Shown here one piece after another: positions 9,281-17,783 of a DNA stretch of 64,000 nt. A program made the translations under genes and the position numbers. The DNA is taken from the NCBI RefSeq assembly GCF_011764425.1, contig NZ_BLPF01000001.1:3339001-3403000 (forward strand), written 5' to 3'. Within the stretch, counting starts at the first letter, position 1. The number at the start of each line of letters is the position of its first letter. The notes beneath the pieces were generated by a model. The model was not told the DNA's origin. It ran no database searches and saw only the letters and a list, made by a program, of their open reading frames with translations. This DNA comes from Phytohabitans houttuyneae (lineage in GTDB: Bacteria > Actinomycetota > Actinomycetes > Mycobacteriales > Micromonosporaceae).

Positions 9281-10536
9281 GTACGACCACGGCGCACCAC
9301 ATCGAGCCGGCGGCCGTAACGCCGAAGCCGACGGTGGCCAGCACCGTCTCGGACTATGTCGCCCGCATCCGAGGCGGTGACCTCGGCGCGCTGCCGGCCG
9401 TGCTCGGCCTGATCGTGCTCTGCACGTTCTTCGGCGTCATGCGGCCGGCGTTCTTCACGGAGCTCAACTTCGCCAACCTCTTCACCCAGGGTGCGGGTGT
9501 CGCGGTCATCGCCATGGGCCTTGTCTTCGTGCTGCTGCTCGGCGAGATCGACCTCTCGGCGGGCTTCGCGGCCGGCGTCTGCGCCGCCGTGCTGGCGCAG
9601 GTGGTCGCCGTGCACGGCTACCCGTGGTACGTCGCGGTCCTCGCCGCCCTCGCCACCGGCGTGGTGATCGGTCTGGTGCTCGGGTTCCTGGTGGCGAAGG
9701 TCGGCATACCGTCGTTCGTGGTGACGCTGGCCGGCTTCCTCGCGTTCCAGGGCACCGTGCTGCTGCTCATCAAGGGCGGCACCAACATCTCGATCGGCGA
9801 CGACGTGATCGTGGCCATCGAAAACAACAACCTGCCGCCGTGGCTGGGCTGGGTCCTCGTGGTGCTGGCCGGCGGCGGTTACGCGGCGGTCCAGCTGCTG
9901 AGCCACCAGCGGCGCCAGGCGCGCGGCCTGGTGGTCGAGCCGATCGCGATACCGATCGCCCGCGTCGTCGGTCTCGTGCTGGTCCTCGGCGGCTCGGTGT
10001 ACGTCCTCAACCTCGAACGCAGCATCAACCCCTTGATCAACTCACTCAAGGGCGTGCCGATCGTGGTGCCGATCATCGGCATCCTGCTGGTCGTCTGGAC
10101 GTTCGTCCTGCGGCGCACCTCGTACGGCCGGCACATCTACGCGGTCGGCGGCAACAAGGAAGCCGCCCGCCGGGCCGGCATCAACGTCGACCGGATCCGC
10201 ATCTCGGTCTTCGTGATCTGCTCGTTCATGGCGGCGATCGGCGGCATCATCCTGGCCAGCAAGGGGCGCTCGGTCGACCCGAACACCGGCGGCAGCAACG
10301 TCCTGCTCTACGCGGTCGGCGCGGCGGTCATCGGCGGCACGAGCCTCTTCGGTGGCAAGGGTCGCGTGGCCGACGCGGTCCTCGGCGGCGCCGTGATCGC
10401 CGTGATCGACAATGGCATGGGCCTCATGGAGCTCAGCTCCGGGCAGAAGTTCGTCTTCACGGGTTCGGTACTGCTGCTCGCGGCCGGCGTGGACGCCCTC
10501 TCCCGAAGGCGCGCCTCGGCAACTGGCATCAGGTAA
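9277..10536 (+). CDS. Sugar ABC transporter permease (XylH-like)
   Basis: A 419-residue inner-membrane permease of the BPD_transp_2 family with about ten hydrophobic segments. Seen: the N-terminal LGLIVLCTFFGVMRPAFFTELNFANLFTQGAGVAVIAMGLVFVLLLGEIDLS, FLVAKVGIPSFVVTLAGFLAFQG, the cytoplasmic coupling region YGRHIYAVGGNKEAARRAGINVDRIR, and VIGGTSLFGGKGR near the C terminus. The central insertion with IENNNLPPWLGW resembles XylH rather than RbsC. It overlaps the ATPase stop by 4 bases. Confidence 0.92.
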   Translation: MSTTTAHHIEPAAVTPKPTVASTVSDYVARIRGGDLGALPAVLGLIVLCTFFGVMRPAFFTELNFANLFTQGAGVAVIAMGLVFVLLLGEIDLSAGFAAGVCAAVLAQVVAVHGYPWYVAVLAALATGVVIGLVLGFLVAKVGIPSFVVTLAGFLAFQGTVLLLIKGGTNISIGDDVIVAIENNNLPPWLGWVLVVLAGGGYAAVQLLSHQRRQARGLVVEPIAIPIARVVGLVLVLGGSVYVLNLERSINPLINSLKGVPIVVPIIGILLVVWTFVLRRTSYGRHIYAVGGNKEAARRAGINVDRIRISVFVICSFMAAIGGIILASKGRSVDPNTGGSNVLLYAVGAAVIGGTSLFGGKGRVADAVLGGAVIAVIDNGMGLMELSSGQKFVFTGSVLLLAAGVDALSRRRASATGIR

Positions 10537-10568
10537 CGCCGTTCGTAATCGGGGAGGCTGGGCAACGG

Positions 10569-11753
10569 ATGCGCACGGGACCAAGCCAGGAGGAGGTGCG
10601 CCGGCAAAACCTCGGTGCGCTCCTTCGGTACGTGCACATCCACGGCCCGACCTCGCGTGCCGAGCTCACCTCTGAGCTGGGGCTCAACCGCAGCACGATC
10701 GGGGCGCTGACCGCCGACCTGGCCGGTGCGGGCCTGGTCACGGAGGCGGCGCCCCGGGAGACCGGCCGGGCCGGGCGACCTTCGCTGGTCGTCCGGCCGG
10801 AGTCGGAGCGGGTGTACGCGTACGCGTTCAGCATCGAGGTGGACCAGCTGCGGGCGGCCCGCGTCGGGCTGGGCGGCGAGGTGCTCGACCACCGCGCGGA
10901 CGACCGACCTGCCGGCCTGCCGGCGGCCGAGGCGGTGCCGCTGCTGGCGGAGTTTGTCAAGGATCTGCAGCAGGCGGTGCCGGACACCGCCGTGTACGTG
11001 GGCGGCGGCGTCTCGGTCTCCCGCATGATGCGCCGGGCCGACGGCAAGGCGGGGCTGAGCGGGGGCACCGACAGCGCCGCCGTGGCCGAGCCGCTGGGCG
11101 CGGTGCTCAACGCCGAGCTCGGCGCGGAACGCCCGCTGGTGATGGGAAACGCCGCCGACGTGGCCGCGCTGGCCGAGCACGCGAGAGGCGCGGCGGTGGG
11201 GTGCGACAACGTCATCTACCTGCACCGAGATGCCGGCGTCGACGCCGGCATCATCGTGGGTGGCCGCAGACTGACCGGCTACGCGGGGCAGGGCGGCCAG
11301 GTCGGCCACATGGTGGTGCTCCCCGGCGGCCGGCCGTGCAGCTGCGGCTCGCGCGGCTGCTGGGAGACCGAGATCGGCGACCGCGCATTGCTCAACGCCG
11401 CCGGCCGCGACGGCGACGGCGGCCGGGGCGCAGCGTTAGCCGTGGTCGACGCGGCCTCCCGCGGCGACGCGAGCGCCCAGGCGGCGGTGCGTCAGGTCGG
11501 CGACTGGCTCGGCTTCGGCCTGGCCAACCTGATCAACATCTTCGACCCCGAGATGGTCATCTTCGGCGGCACCCTCCGCGACGTCTACCTGGCCGCCGCC
11601 GCCCAGGTCCGCAGCCGCCTCAACTCGATGGCGCTGACCGCCGCCCGCGAGCACGTCCGCCTCCGCACCCCACAGCTCGGCGAGGACGCCGCCCTGATCG
11701 GCGCCGCGGAGCTGGCCTTCGAACGCCTCCTGGCCGACCCCCTCTCCAGCTGA
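10569..11753 (+). CDS. ROK-family transcriptional regulator (XylR-like)
   Basis: A 394-residue repressor-type protein. An N-terminal winged helix (residues 10-70, RQNLGALLRYVHIHGPTSRAELTSELGLNRSTIGALTADLAGAGLV) precedes a ROK sugar-sensing domain. The ROK zinc site GHMVVLPGGRPCSCGSRGCWE is intact with three Cys. It begins 32 bases after the permease stop, so it probably autoregulates the operon and responds to the transported sugar. Confidence 0.9.
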   Translation: MRTGPSQEEVRRQNLGALLRYVHIHGPTSRAELTSELGLNRSTIGALTADLAGAGLVTEAAPRETGRAGRPSLVVRPESERVYAYAFSIEVDQLRAARVGLGGEVLDHRADDRPAGLPAAEAVPLLAEFVKDLQQAVPDTAVYVGGGVSVSRMMRRADGKAGLSGGTDSAAVAEPLGAVLNAELGAERPLVMGNAADVAALAEHARGAAVGCDNVIYLHRDAGVDAGIIVGGRRLTGYAGQGGQVGHMVVLPGGRPCSCGSRGCWETEIGDRALLNAAGRDGDGGRGAALAVVDAASRGDASAQAAVRQVGDWLGFGLANLINIFDPEMVIFGGTLRDVYLAAAAQVRSRLNSMALTAAREHVRLRTPQLGEDAALIGAAELAFERLLADPLSS

Positions 11754-11822
11754 GCTTTCCGGATCAGGCTCGCGGCCAGCTCAGCCCGCGTCCCACATTT
11801 CCAGCGGATATGCCCCGGCCCG

Positions 11823-12041
11823 CGTCACCTGCGGACCGCGTGCGCGGGCCCCGGGGGAGACGTGGAGCGCAGCGGAGCGTCTTCTTTGGGTGCTTTCCCG
11901 CGGGCACCGCTCCGGCCGGCGGCTCGCCAGGGCTCGCCGAAACCCCCGACCTCCGCTGCCAGGTCCGCAGGCCAAGCCCGACCTCCGCGGACGGTGAGGC
12001 CGCGGGAGCGACGGTCCGGACCACCGCGGACATCGCGGTAG
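11823..12041 (+). repeat. Composite intergenic repeat: B unit plus 48-bp repeat A (copy 1)
   Basis: The 363-base gap after the ROK gene contains no convincing gene. It holds a B unit (about 11842-11904, containing CGTGGAGCGCAGCGGAGCGT) and then a 48-bp A unit at 11994-12041 with one mismatch to the common form. A degraded inverted A-like start (GCGGACCGCGTGCGCGGGCCCC) precedes B. The same order, inverted A then B then A, recurs in larger form at 21237-22040. Confidence 0.8.
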
Positions 12042-12116
12042 CTCGCATCTGCTCGATTCTCCAAGGGTGAGCGCCGCGGCCACCGCGCTCGTCGGGGCCG
12101 GTTTACCCTGAGGGCC

Positions 12117-12461
12117 GTGAGCACGCGCAGCGAGCCTGGACCCGAGCGGCCGGCGGTTGGGGCGGCGGTGAGTGAGATGCGGGCGTCCGATGAGGATCGG
12201 CACCGCGTGGTGGACGCGCTTCAGCGGCACACCGAGGCCGGGCGGCTGACGCTCGACGAGTTTACGGAGCGGGTCGACAGTGCCTACGCCGCCCGAACGC
12301 TCGGGGAGCTCGCCGCGGTGACGCGTGACCTACCCGCGGAGGCCGCCGTCGCCGCCGGGCCTGGCACCGCGGACACCGGCCGGCGCGATCTGCTGGTCAT
12401 CTTCGCCGTCGCCGGGGTCGCGCTCGTCCTGCTGATCGTCTTCATGGCGTTGACCCGCTGA
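12117..12461 (+). CDS. DUF1707 domain membrane protein
   Basis: A 114-residue protein starting at GTG 12117. Residues 20-73 (MRASDEDRHRVVDALQRHTEAGRLTLDEFTERVDSAYAARTLGELAAVTRDLP) are a full DUF1707 domain, a SHOCT-like module common in actinobacteria. A single C-terminal membrane segment (LLVIFAVAGVALVLLIVFMAL) follows. The function is unknown; the domain often occurs in small membrane or envelope-associated proteins. Its 3' end overlaps the convergent MFS gene by 132 bases. Confidence 0.85.
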   Translation: MSTRSEPGPERPAVGAAVSEMRASDEDRHRVVDALQRHTEAGRLTLDEFTERVDSAYAARTLGELAAVTRDLPAEAAVAAGPGTADTGRRDLLVIFAVAGVALVLLIVFMALTR

Positions 12462-13649
12462 GCGGTCCATCTCGCGCCACTCCGGCAGGACGAAGGGTGC
12501 GAGCGTGACCGCCAGATAGAGCGCGCCGAAGATCAGCCACGACTCGGTCAGGCCGAGCCACTGCACCGACCAACCGCCGAGCAGCGCGCCGATCGGGATG
12601 CCGCCCCAGGCGATGGCCAGTGAGATGCCGAGCACCCGCGCCCGCATCTCGTCCGGCACCCGCTCGTACTGCACGGCGGAGAGCACCGGGTTGATGCCGG
12701 CGATCGCGAAGCCCGCGACCAGCGCGACCGCGTAGACCACCCAGGTCTGGTCGGCCAGGGCCGGCGCGAAGAAGCGGGGCGCGCCGCCGATCAGCATGCC
12801 GAGCACGAACGTCGTGTACCGCGGGAGCCTCGGCGCGAGCGCCGCGAACACCGCGCTGCCGGCCACCGCACCCGCGCCGAAGGCGCCGAAGAGCAGCCCC
12901 AGCGCGGTGGCGGAGCCGGCGACCTCGCGCGCCCAGACCGGGGCGAGGACCGCCGAGTACGCCTGGTCGAGCAGGTTGGTCGCGAAGATCATGAGGGCCA
13001 GGCCGAGCACCAGCCGGTCGCGGCCGATGAAGCGCCAGCCCGCTCGCAGCGCCCGCAGGTACGGCTCGCGCCGCTGCGCCGCCTCGCCGCCGGGCACCAG
13101 CGCGGCGACAAGGACCGCGGCGATCGCAAACGAGGCGGCGTCGAGCAGCAGCACCGCTGTCGCGTCGAAGGCGGTCACCAGCAGGCCGGCGGCGGGCGGG
13201 CCAAGGAGCGTGGAGAGGCGGTACATGCCGTCGTGCAGGCCGGTCGCGCGGGTCGTGACGATGCCCGAGGCGGCGATCGTCCGCGGCAGCAGCACGCGCT
13301 TGGCCGAGTCGCCGAAGCCCCGCAGCGTGCCGAGCAGCGTCACGAGCGCCACAAGGCCGGCGTAGTCGAGCCCGGGGCCGTGGTGCAGCAGCGGGATCGC
13401 GCCCACCACCGCGGCGCTGCCGACGTCGCCCAGCAGGCTCACCCGGCGGTGGCCGAGGCGGTCGAGCAGTGGGCCGCCGAAGGCGCAGACCAGCACGTAC
13501 GGCAGCATCTCGGCGAACGCCACCACGCCGGTGCGGGCGGCGCTGCCGGACGTGCTCAGCACAAACCACGGCAGCGCCACGAACGCCATCCGGGTGCCTA
13601 CGAACGAGACACCCTCGGCGGCGAGGAGGCCGACAAACCCGCGCTTCAT
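12330..13649 (-). CDS. MFS transporter
   Basis: A 439-residue major facilitator with about 12 membrane segments, similar to the enterobactin-exporter/MFS_3 group (GVSFVGTRMAFVALPWFVLSTSGSAARTGVVAFAEMLPYVLVCAFGGPLLDRLGHRRVSLLGD). The start ATG 13649 overlaps the stop of the upstream ArsR gene (ATGA), so the two are translationally coupled. The last 45 residues are charged and unlike a transporter (RHEDDQQDERDPGDGEDDQQ); they are encoded opposite the DUF1707 gene and may be a late extension. The substrate is unknown, possibly a drug or metabolite. Confidence 0.87.
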   Translation of the reverse strand: MKRGFVGLLAAEGVSFVGTRMAFVALPWFVLSTSGSAARTGVVAFAEMLPYVLVCAFGGPLLDRLGHRRVSLLGDVGSAAVVGAIPLLHHGPGLDYAGLVALVTLLGTLRGFGDSAKRVLLPRTIAASGIVTTRATGLHDGMYRLSTLLGPPAAGLLVTAFDATAVLLLDAASFAIAAVLVAALVPGGEAAQRREPYLRALRAGWRFIGRDRLVLGLALMIFATNLLDQAYSAVLAPVWAREVAGSATALGLLFGAFGAGAVAGSAVFAALAPRLPRYTTFVLGMLIGGAPRFFAPALADQTWVVYAVALVAGFAIAGINPVLSAVQYERVPDEMRARVLGISLAIAWGGIPIGALLGGWSVQWLGLTESWLIFGALYLAVTLAPFVLPEWREMDRSAGQRHEDDQQDERDPGDGEDDQQIAPAGVRGARPGGDGGLRG

Positions 13650-14221
13650 CCGTCGTCCGCCCTTCGCACGAAGGGCATCAGCTCCACCTGCAGCGCGACG
13701 AGCTCGGCACCCTCGGGCGGGTCGGGCTCCGAGTGCTGCCGGTAGCTGTCGACAAGGGCGGTCAGCTCGGTGTGCAGCCGCGCCGCCTCGGCGGCGGTGA
13801 GCCGCAGCTTCCAGTCGCTGAGCGTGCTGCCCGCGCGCCACTCCTCGGGCAGCACCTGGCTCTCCCCCAGCCACCGCTCGACCGCGTCGGCGTAGCTGGC
13901 GGCGACCGCCCGCAGGTACGTCTCCGCGTCGGCCGGCGCCTGCCGCACCGTCTCCTCCTCCAGCACCGTGCCCACGTGGGCGGCTCGCCACCAGCGCTCC
14001 CGGCCGACCCCGCGGCCGGTCTCCTCGACCACGAAGCCGTAGGCCGCGAGCTGCCGCAGGTGATAGCTGGTCGCGCCGGTGGAGAGCCCGAGGCGCTCAG
14101 CCAGCGTGGTGGAGGTGGCCGGCCCGTCCTGCCGCAGCAGGCCGAGGATGCGCACCCGCAGCGGATGCGCCACCCCGCGCAGGGAGGTGGGGTCGAGCCG
14201 TACGCGATTGTCCCCAGACAT
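13646..14221 (-). CDS. ArsR-type helix-turn-helix regulator
   Basis: A 191-residue protein. The winged helix spans residues 10-85 (GVAHPLRVRILGLLRQDGPATSTTLAERLGLSTGATSYHLRQLAAYGFVVEE), followed by a helical C-terminal part with no metal-binding Cys cluster. It is the kind of regulator that pairs with an MFS exporter. ATG 14221 is preferred because the recognisable domain starts shortly after and the operator-like TTTGCAA repeats lie right upstream. It overlaps the MFS gene by 4 bases. Confidence 0.88.
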   Translation of the reverse strand: MSGDNRVRLDPTSLRGVAHPLRVRILGLLRQDGPATSTTLAERLGLSTGATSYHLRQLAAYGFVVEETGRGVGRERWWRAAHVGTVLEEETVRQAPADAETYLRAVAASYADAVERWLGESQVLPEEWRAGSTLSDWKLRLTAAEAARLHTELTALVDSYRQHSEPDPPEGAELVALQVELMPFVRRADDG

Positions 14222-14222
14222 G

Positions 14223-14258
14223 TTTGCAAAGGTAACCTTGCAAAGACTCCTTTGCAAG
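14223..14258 (-). promoter_or_regulatory. TTTGCAA operator cluster upstream of the ArsR gene
   Basis: A perfect inverted repeat CTTGCAAA-N6-TTTGCAAG (14237-14258) is followed by a third palindromic copy TTTGCAAA (14223-14230) ending 2 bases before the start codon. This is a likely autoregulatory site. The gap to the preceding ABC gene is only 45 bases. Confidence 0.55.
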
Positions 14259-14266
14259 ACGGCAGT

Positions 14267-16006
14267 CTATGAGCCGTGCCAGCTGCGCCACAGAGCCGCG
14301 TACGATCCGCCGGCCGCCACCAGCTCCGCGTGTGATCCCAGCTCGGTGATCCGGCCGTCCTCGACCACCGCCACCCGGTCGGCGTCGTGCGCGGAGAAGA
14401 GGCGGTGCGCGATCGCGATGACCGTGCGCCCCTCCAGCACCGCGGCCAGCGAGCGCTCCAGGTTGCGGGCCGCCCGCGGGTCGATCAGCGAGGTGGCCTC
14501 GTCGAGCACCAGCGTGTGCGGGTCGGCCAGGACCAGCCGGGCGAGCGCGAGCTGCTGCGCCTGCGCCGGCGGCAGGGCATGCCCACCCGCGCCGACGACC
14601 GTGTCCAGCCCGTCGGGCAGCGCGTCCGCCCAGGCGAGCGCGTCGACGGCGGCCAGCGCGGCGCGTACCTGCTCACCGGTCGCCGACGGGCGGGCCAGCA
14701 CCACGTTTTCCCGCAGCGTGCCGATGAACACGTGGTGCTCCTGGGTGACCAGCGCGACGTGCGAACGCAGCTCGTCGAGTGGAAGCTCGACAAGGGGTGC
14801 CCCGCCCACGGTGACCGAGCCGGCGCGCGGCCCGTGTATGCCGGCCAGCAGGCGGCCGAGCGTGCTCTTGCCCGCGCCCGACGGGCCCACCATCGCCAGC
14901 CGCTCCCCCGGCGCCACCGCCAGCGAGACGCCGTGCAGCACGTCGCGTCCCTCCACATAGGAGTACCGCACGTCGCGGGCGGCGAGGCCCTCACCGTCGG
15001 GCCGCACACCCGAAGCGGCGCGGTCCTCGGGCACCTCCGAGACGCCGAGGATCCGGGCCAGCGAGGCGCCACCGACCTGCAGCTCGTCCAGCCACGACAG
15101 GAAGCGGTCGAGCGGGTCGATGAGCACCTGCACGTACAGCGTCGCGGCGGTCACCTCGCCGAGCGTCACCCAGCCCTCCAGGTAGAACAGGCCACCCACC
15201 ACGAGCGTGGCGACGACCGGCGCCACGTAGGCCACCTCGGTCAGCGGCCACCAGACGGTGCGCAGCCGCAGCGTGTACCGCTCGGCGGCGTACTGCCGGC
15301 GGATGTCCTCGTCCGACCGCCGCCGGCGGCGGTCCTGCCTGCGCAGCGCCTCGGTCGTGCGTGAGCCCTCCACGGTCTCGGTGATGCCGTCGGTGATGTC
15401 CGAGTACGCGGCGTTCTCCCGCAGGTAGCCGTCCGGCGCGTAGCGCAGGTACCAGCGCGTGCTGAACCACAGGATCGGCACCGCGATGAGGCACGGCAGG
15501 CCGAGCAGCGGGTTGACGAGCAGCAGCGCGCCGACCGCGAAGGCACCGGTGGCCAGCGCGATGAGCGTCTCCGGCACCGCGAAGCGCACCGACTGGGAGA
15601 GCGCGGCGACGTCGCGGGAGGTGCGGGTCACGAGGTCTCCCGTGCCCGCACGCTCCACGGTGGACAGTGGGATGGCGAGGATCCGGTCGACGAAGTCCTC
15701 GCGCAGCTCGGCCAGCACCCGCTCGCCGAGCCGCGCGGAGGCGATGTGCGCAAACCGCGTTACCACCGCTTGCACCACCACGAACCCCGCGATGGCCAGC
15801 GCGATCCGGTCGACGGTCACGGTCGTGGTGCCCCGCTCGATCGCCTCGACGAGGTCGCCGATGAGCCGGGGCGCGGCGAGGCCGGCCACCGCGGCGAACA
15901 CGTGCAGCCCGATCGCGCCGGCCAGCGCCCGGGGGTGGCGGCGCATGAGCGCACGGGCGTACCGCCGCACCTGCCGCGCGTCCGCCACCGGCAAAGCCGC
16001 ACTCAC
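14267..16006 (-). CDS. ABC exporter subunit (membrane plus ATPase), degenerate signature
   Basis: A 579-residue type IV exporter half: about six membrane helices (1-320), then an ATPase domain. Walker A GPSGAGKST (near 375) and Walker B LVLDEATS with the catalytic Glu are intact. The signature, normally LSGGQ, reads LPPAQAQQ. Its partner has the opposite defects, so the pair forms one good and one degenerate ATP site, as in heterodimeric exporters. GTG 16006 overlaps the partner's stop (GTGA). The substrate is unknown. Confidence 0.9.
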   Translation of the reverse strand: MSAALPVADARQVRRYARALMRRHPRALAGAIGLHVFAAVAGLAAPRLIGDLVEAIERGTTTVTVDRIALAIAGFVVVQAVVTRFAHIASARLGERVLAELREDFVDRILAIPLSTVERAGTGDLVTRTSRDVAALSQSVRFAVPETLIALATGAFAVGALLLVNPLLGLPCLIAVPILWFSTRWYLRYAPDGYLRENAAYSDITDGITETVEGSRTTEALRRQDRRRRRSDEDIRRQYAAERYTLRLRTVWWPLTEVAYVAPVVATLVVGGLFYLEGWVTLGEVTAATLYVQVLIDPLDRFLSWLDELQVGGASLARILGVSEVPEDRAASGVRPDGEGLAARDVRYSYVEGRDVLHGVSLAVAPGERLAMVGPSGAGKSTLGRLLAGIHGPRAGSVTVGGAPLVELPLDELRSHVALVTQEHHVFIGTLRENVVLARPSATGEQVRAALAAVDALAWADALPDGLDTVVGAGGHALPPAQAQQLALARLVLADPHTLVLDEATSLIDPRAARNLERSLAAVLEGRTVIAIAHRLFSAHDADRVAVVEDGRITELGSHAELVAAGGSYAALWRSWHGS

Positions 16007-17729
16007 GACTCCTCCTCCCCTCTCGTGACGACCGCGGCGTACCGCGGCTCGGTCTCCAGCAGCTCCCGGTGACCGCCCTCGGCGACCACCTTCCCGTCTT
16101 CGACGAACACCACGTGGTCGGCCCGGTCCAGCACGAGCGGGCTCGTCGTGCAGACCACTGTGGTCCGCCCGGCCCGCGCGGCACCCAACCGCGCGGCGAT
16201 CCGCGCCTCGGTGTGCGCGTCGACCGCGCTCGTCGGCTCGACGAGCACCAGCACCTGCGGGTCGACCAGCAGCGCCCGCACCAGCCGCAGCCGCTGCTGC
16301 TGCCCGCCGGAAAACTCCCGGCCCCGCTCGGCCACCACCGTGTCCAACCCGTCCGGCAGCGCGTCGACGATGTCGGTCGCGCTCGCGGCGGCCAGCGCGG
16401 CGGCGATCCGCTGGTCGCGCGCGCCTGCCTCGCCGGGGCCCTCGGACGGACCCAGCAGCTCCGCGCGGAGCGGCCCGGAGAAGAGGCGTCCGTCGTTGTC
16501 GGCCACGAAGATCCGCTCCCGCACCGCCGCCAGCGACAGGTCCCGCAGCGGTACGCCGGAGAGCGTCACGTCGCCATCCAGGTACCGCCCGAGGCGGTCG
16601 GCGATGGTGGCCGAGTCCTCCGGGTTGTTCGCGGCGATCGCGGTGAGCCGGCCGGGGCGGACGACCACGCCGGACGCCACGTCGACAAGGTCGCCCTCGC
16701 CGTCGGGCGGGCGCACGGGACTGGCCGGCTCGGCAAGGTCGCGCCGCAGCGAGAGCATCGCCACCACCCGCCGCGCGGCGACATGCCCCGAGTGATCTTG
16801 TCGATCGTCTCGGTGATCGTCCGCAGCGGCGCGATCAGGAACGACGCGTACCCGTAGAACGACACGAGTTGGCCGGGCGTGATCTCGCCACGCAGCGCGA
16901 AGCGGGCGCCCAGCCACACGACCAGCACCACGAACGCGCCCGGCACGAACACCTGCGCCGCCTCCAGGACGGACTCGACCCGCGCCACGCGTACCCCCGC
17001 GGATCGCAGCGACTGCGACTCGGCGCGGTAGCGCGCCGCGAACGTCGCCTCGCCGCCGACGCCGCGCAACACCCGCAGTCCGGTGACGATGTCGCCGGCC
17101 CGGGTGGTGAGCTTGCCCTGCTGGTCGCGGTAGGCCTGCTGGCGGCGGTGCAGCGGCCGGATCAGCCCGCCGACGAGCACCATCAGCAGCGGCACGCCCA
17201 CGATGACCACGAGGCCGAGCGGCACCGAGACGTTGAAGAGGATCGCGGCGATCGTGATGATCGCGGCCACCGAGCCGGCGCCGCGAGCGGTCACGTCGAG
17301 CGCGTTGCCGATGTGGCTGATGTCCGCGGTGCCGATGCTGACCACCTCGCCGGTCGCCAGCCGCTTGGGCAGCGCGGCGCCGAGCCGGTTGGCCTGGACG
17401 ACGGTGAGCTGGATCGTCCGGTACGCCCCGGAGAGCCAGTTGAACAACGCGAGGCGGTGCCGGATGATGCCGGTCACCGCCTGCAGCAGGCCGAGTCCAA
17501 GTAGGACAGTGCCCCAGGCCAGCAGCGCACCGCGGTCGCGGTCGGCGAGTCCGGCGTCGACCGCCTTGCCGATCACGGCCGGCATCAGCGCCTGGCTGAC
17601 CATCCACACGATCCCCCAGGCGATGCCGCCCAGCATCGACGGCCACGTACGCACGGCCAGCCACCACAGATATCGGGTGGCTGACCGGTGATCGGGCACG
17701 CCGGGATCGGCGACCGGTAAGGAGCGCAT
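16003..17729 (-). pseudogene. ABC exporter partner subunit, broken by one single-base deletion
   Basis: The membrane domain (from ATG 17729, MRSLPVADPG) reads in one frame to ITRG. The ATPase half continues in another frame from HVAARRVVAMLSLRRDL. The break falls near the C4 run at 16786-16789. Adding one base gives a full 575-residue exporter half. Its Walker A is degenerate (AIAANNPEDSATIADRL), the signature FSGGQQQR is intact, and Walker B reads VLVLVEPTS with the catalytic Glu but not the Asp. A sequencing indel is as likely as a real mutation; the protein is otherwise undamaged. Confidence 0.8.
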
Positions 17730-17730
17730 A

Positions 17731-17746
17731 GTAACGAAGAAGTTAC
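17731..17746 (-). promoter_or_regulatory. Inverted repeat at the start of the ABC exporter operon
   Basis: GTAAC-GAAGAA-GTTAC ends one base before the start codon of the first exporter gene. A regulator bound here would block transcription or translation start, and the mRNA may be nearly leaderless. The site is seen; the role is inferred. Confidence 0.4.
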
Positions 17747-17783
17747 GAGATCAAATCCCTTCAACGCCACCGATTTTTGCTGC

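Noticed and set aside
11764-12048. Minus-strand frames reading MSAVVRTVAPAASPSA through the A repeats
   Set aside because: The same peptide appears only because the 48-bp repeat recurs; downstream residues differ at each locus and no conserved protein emerges.
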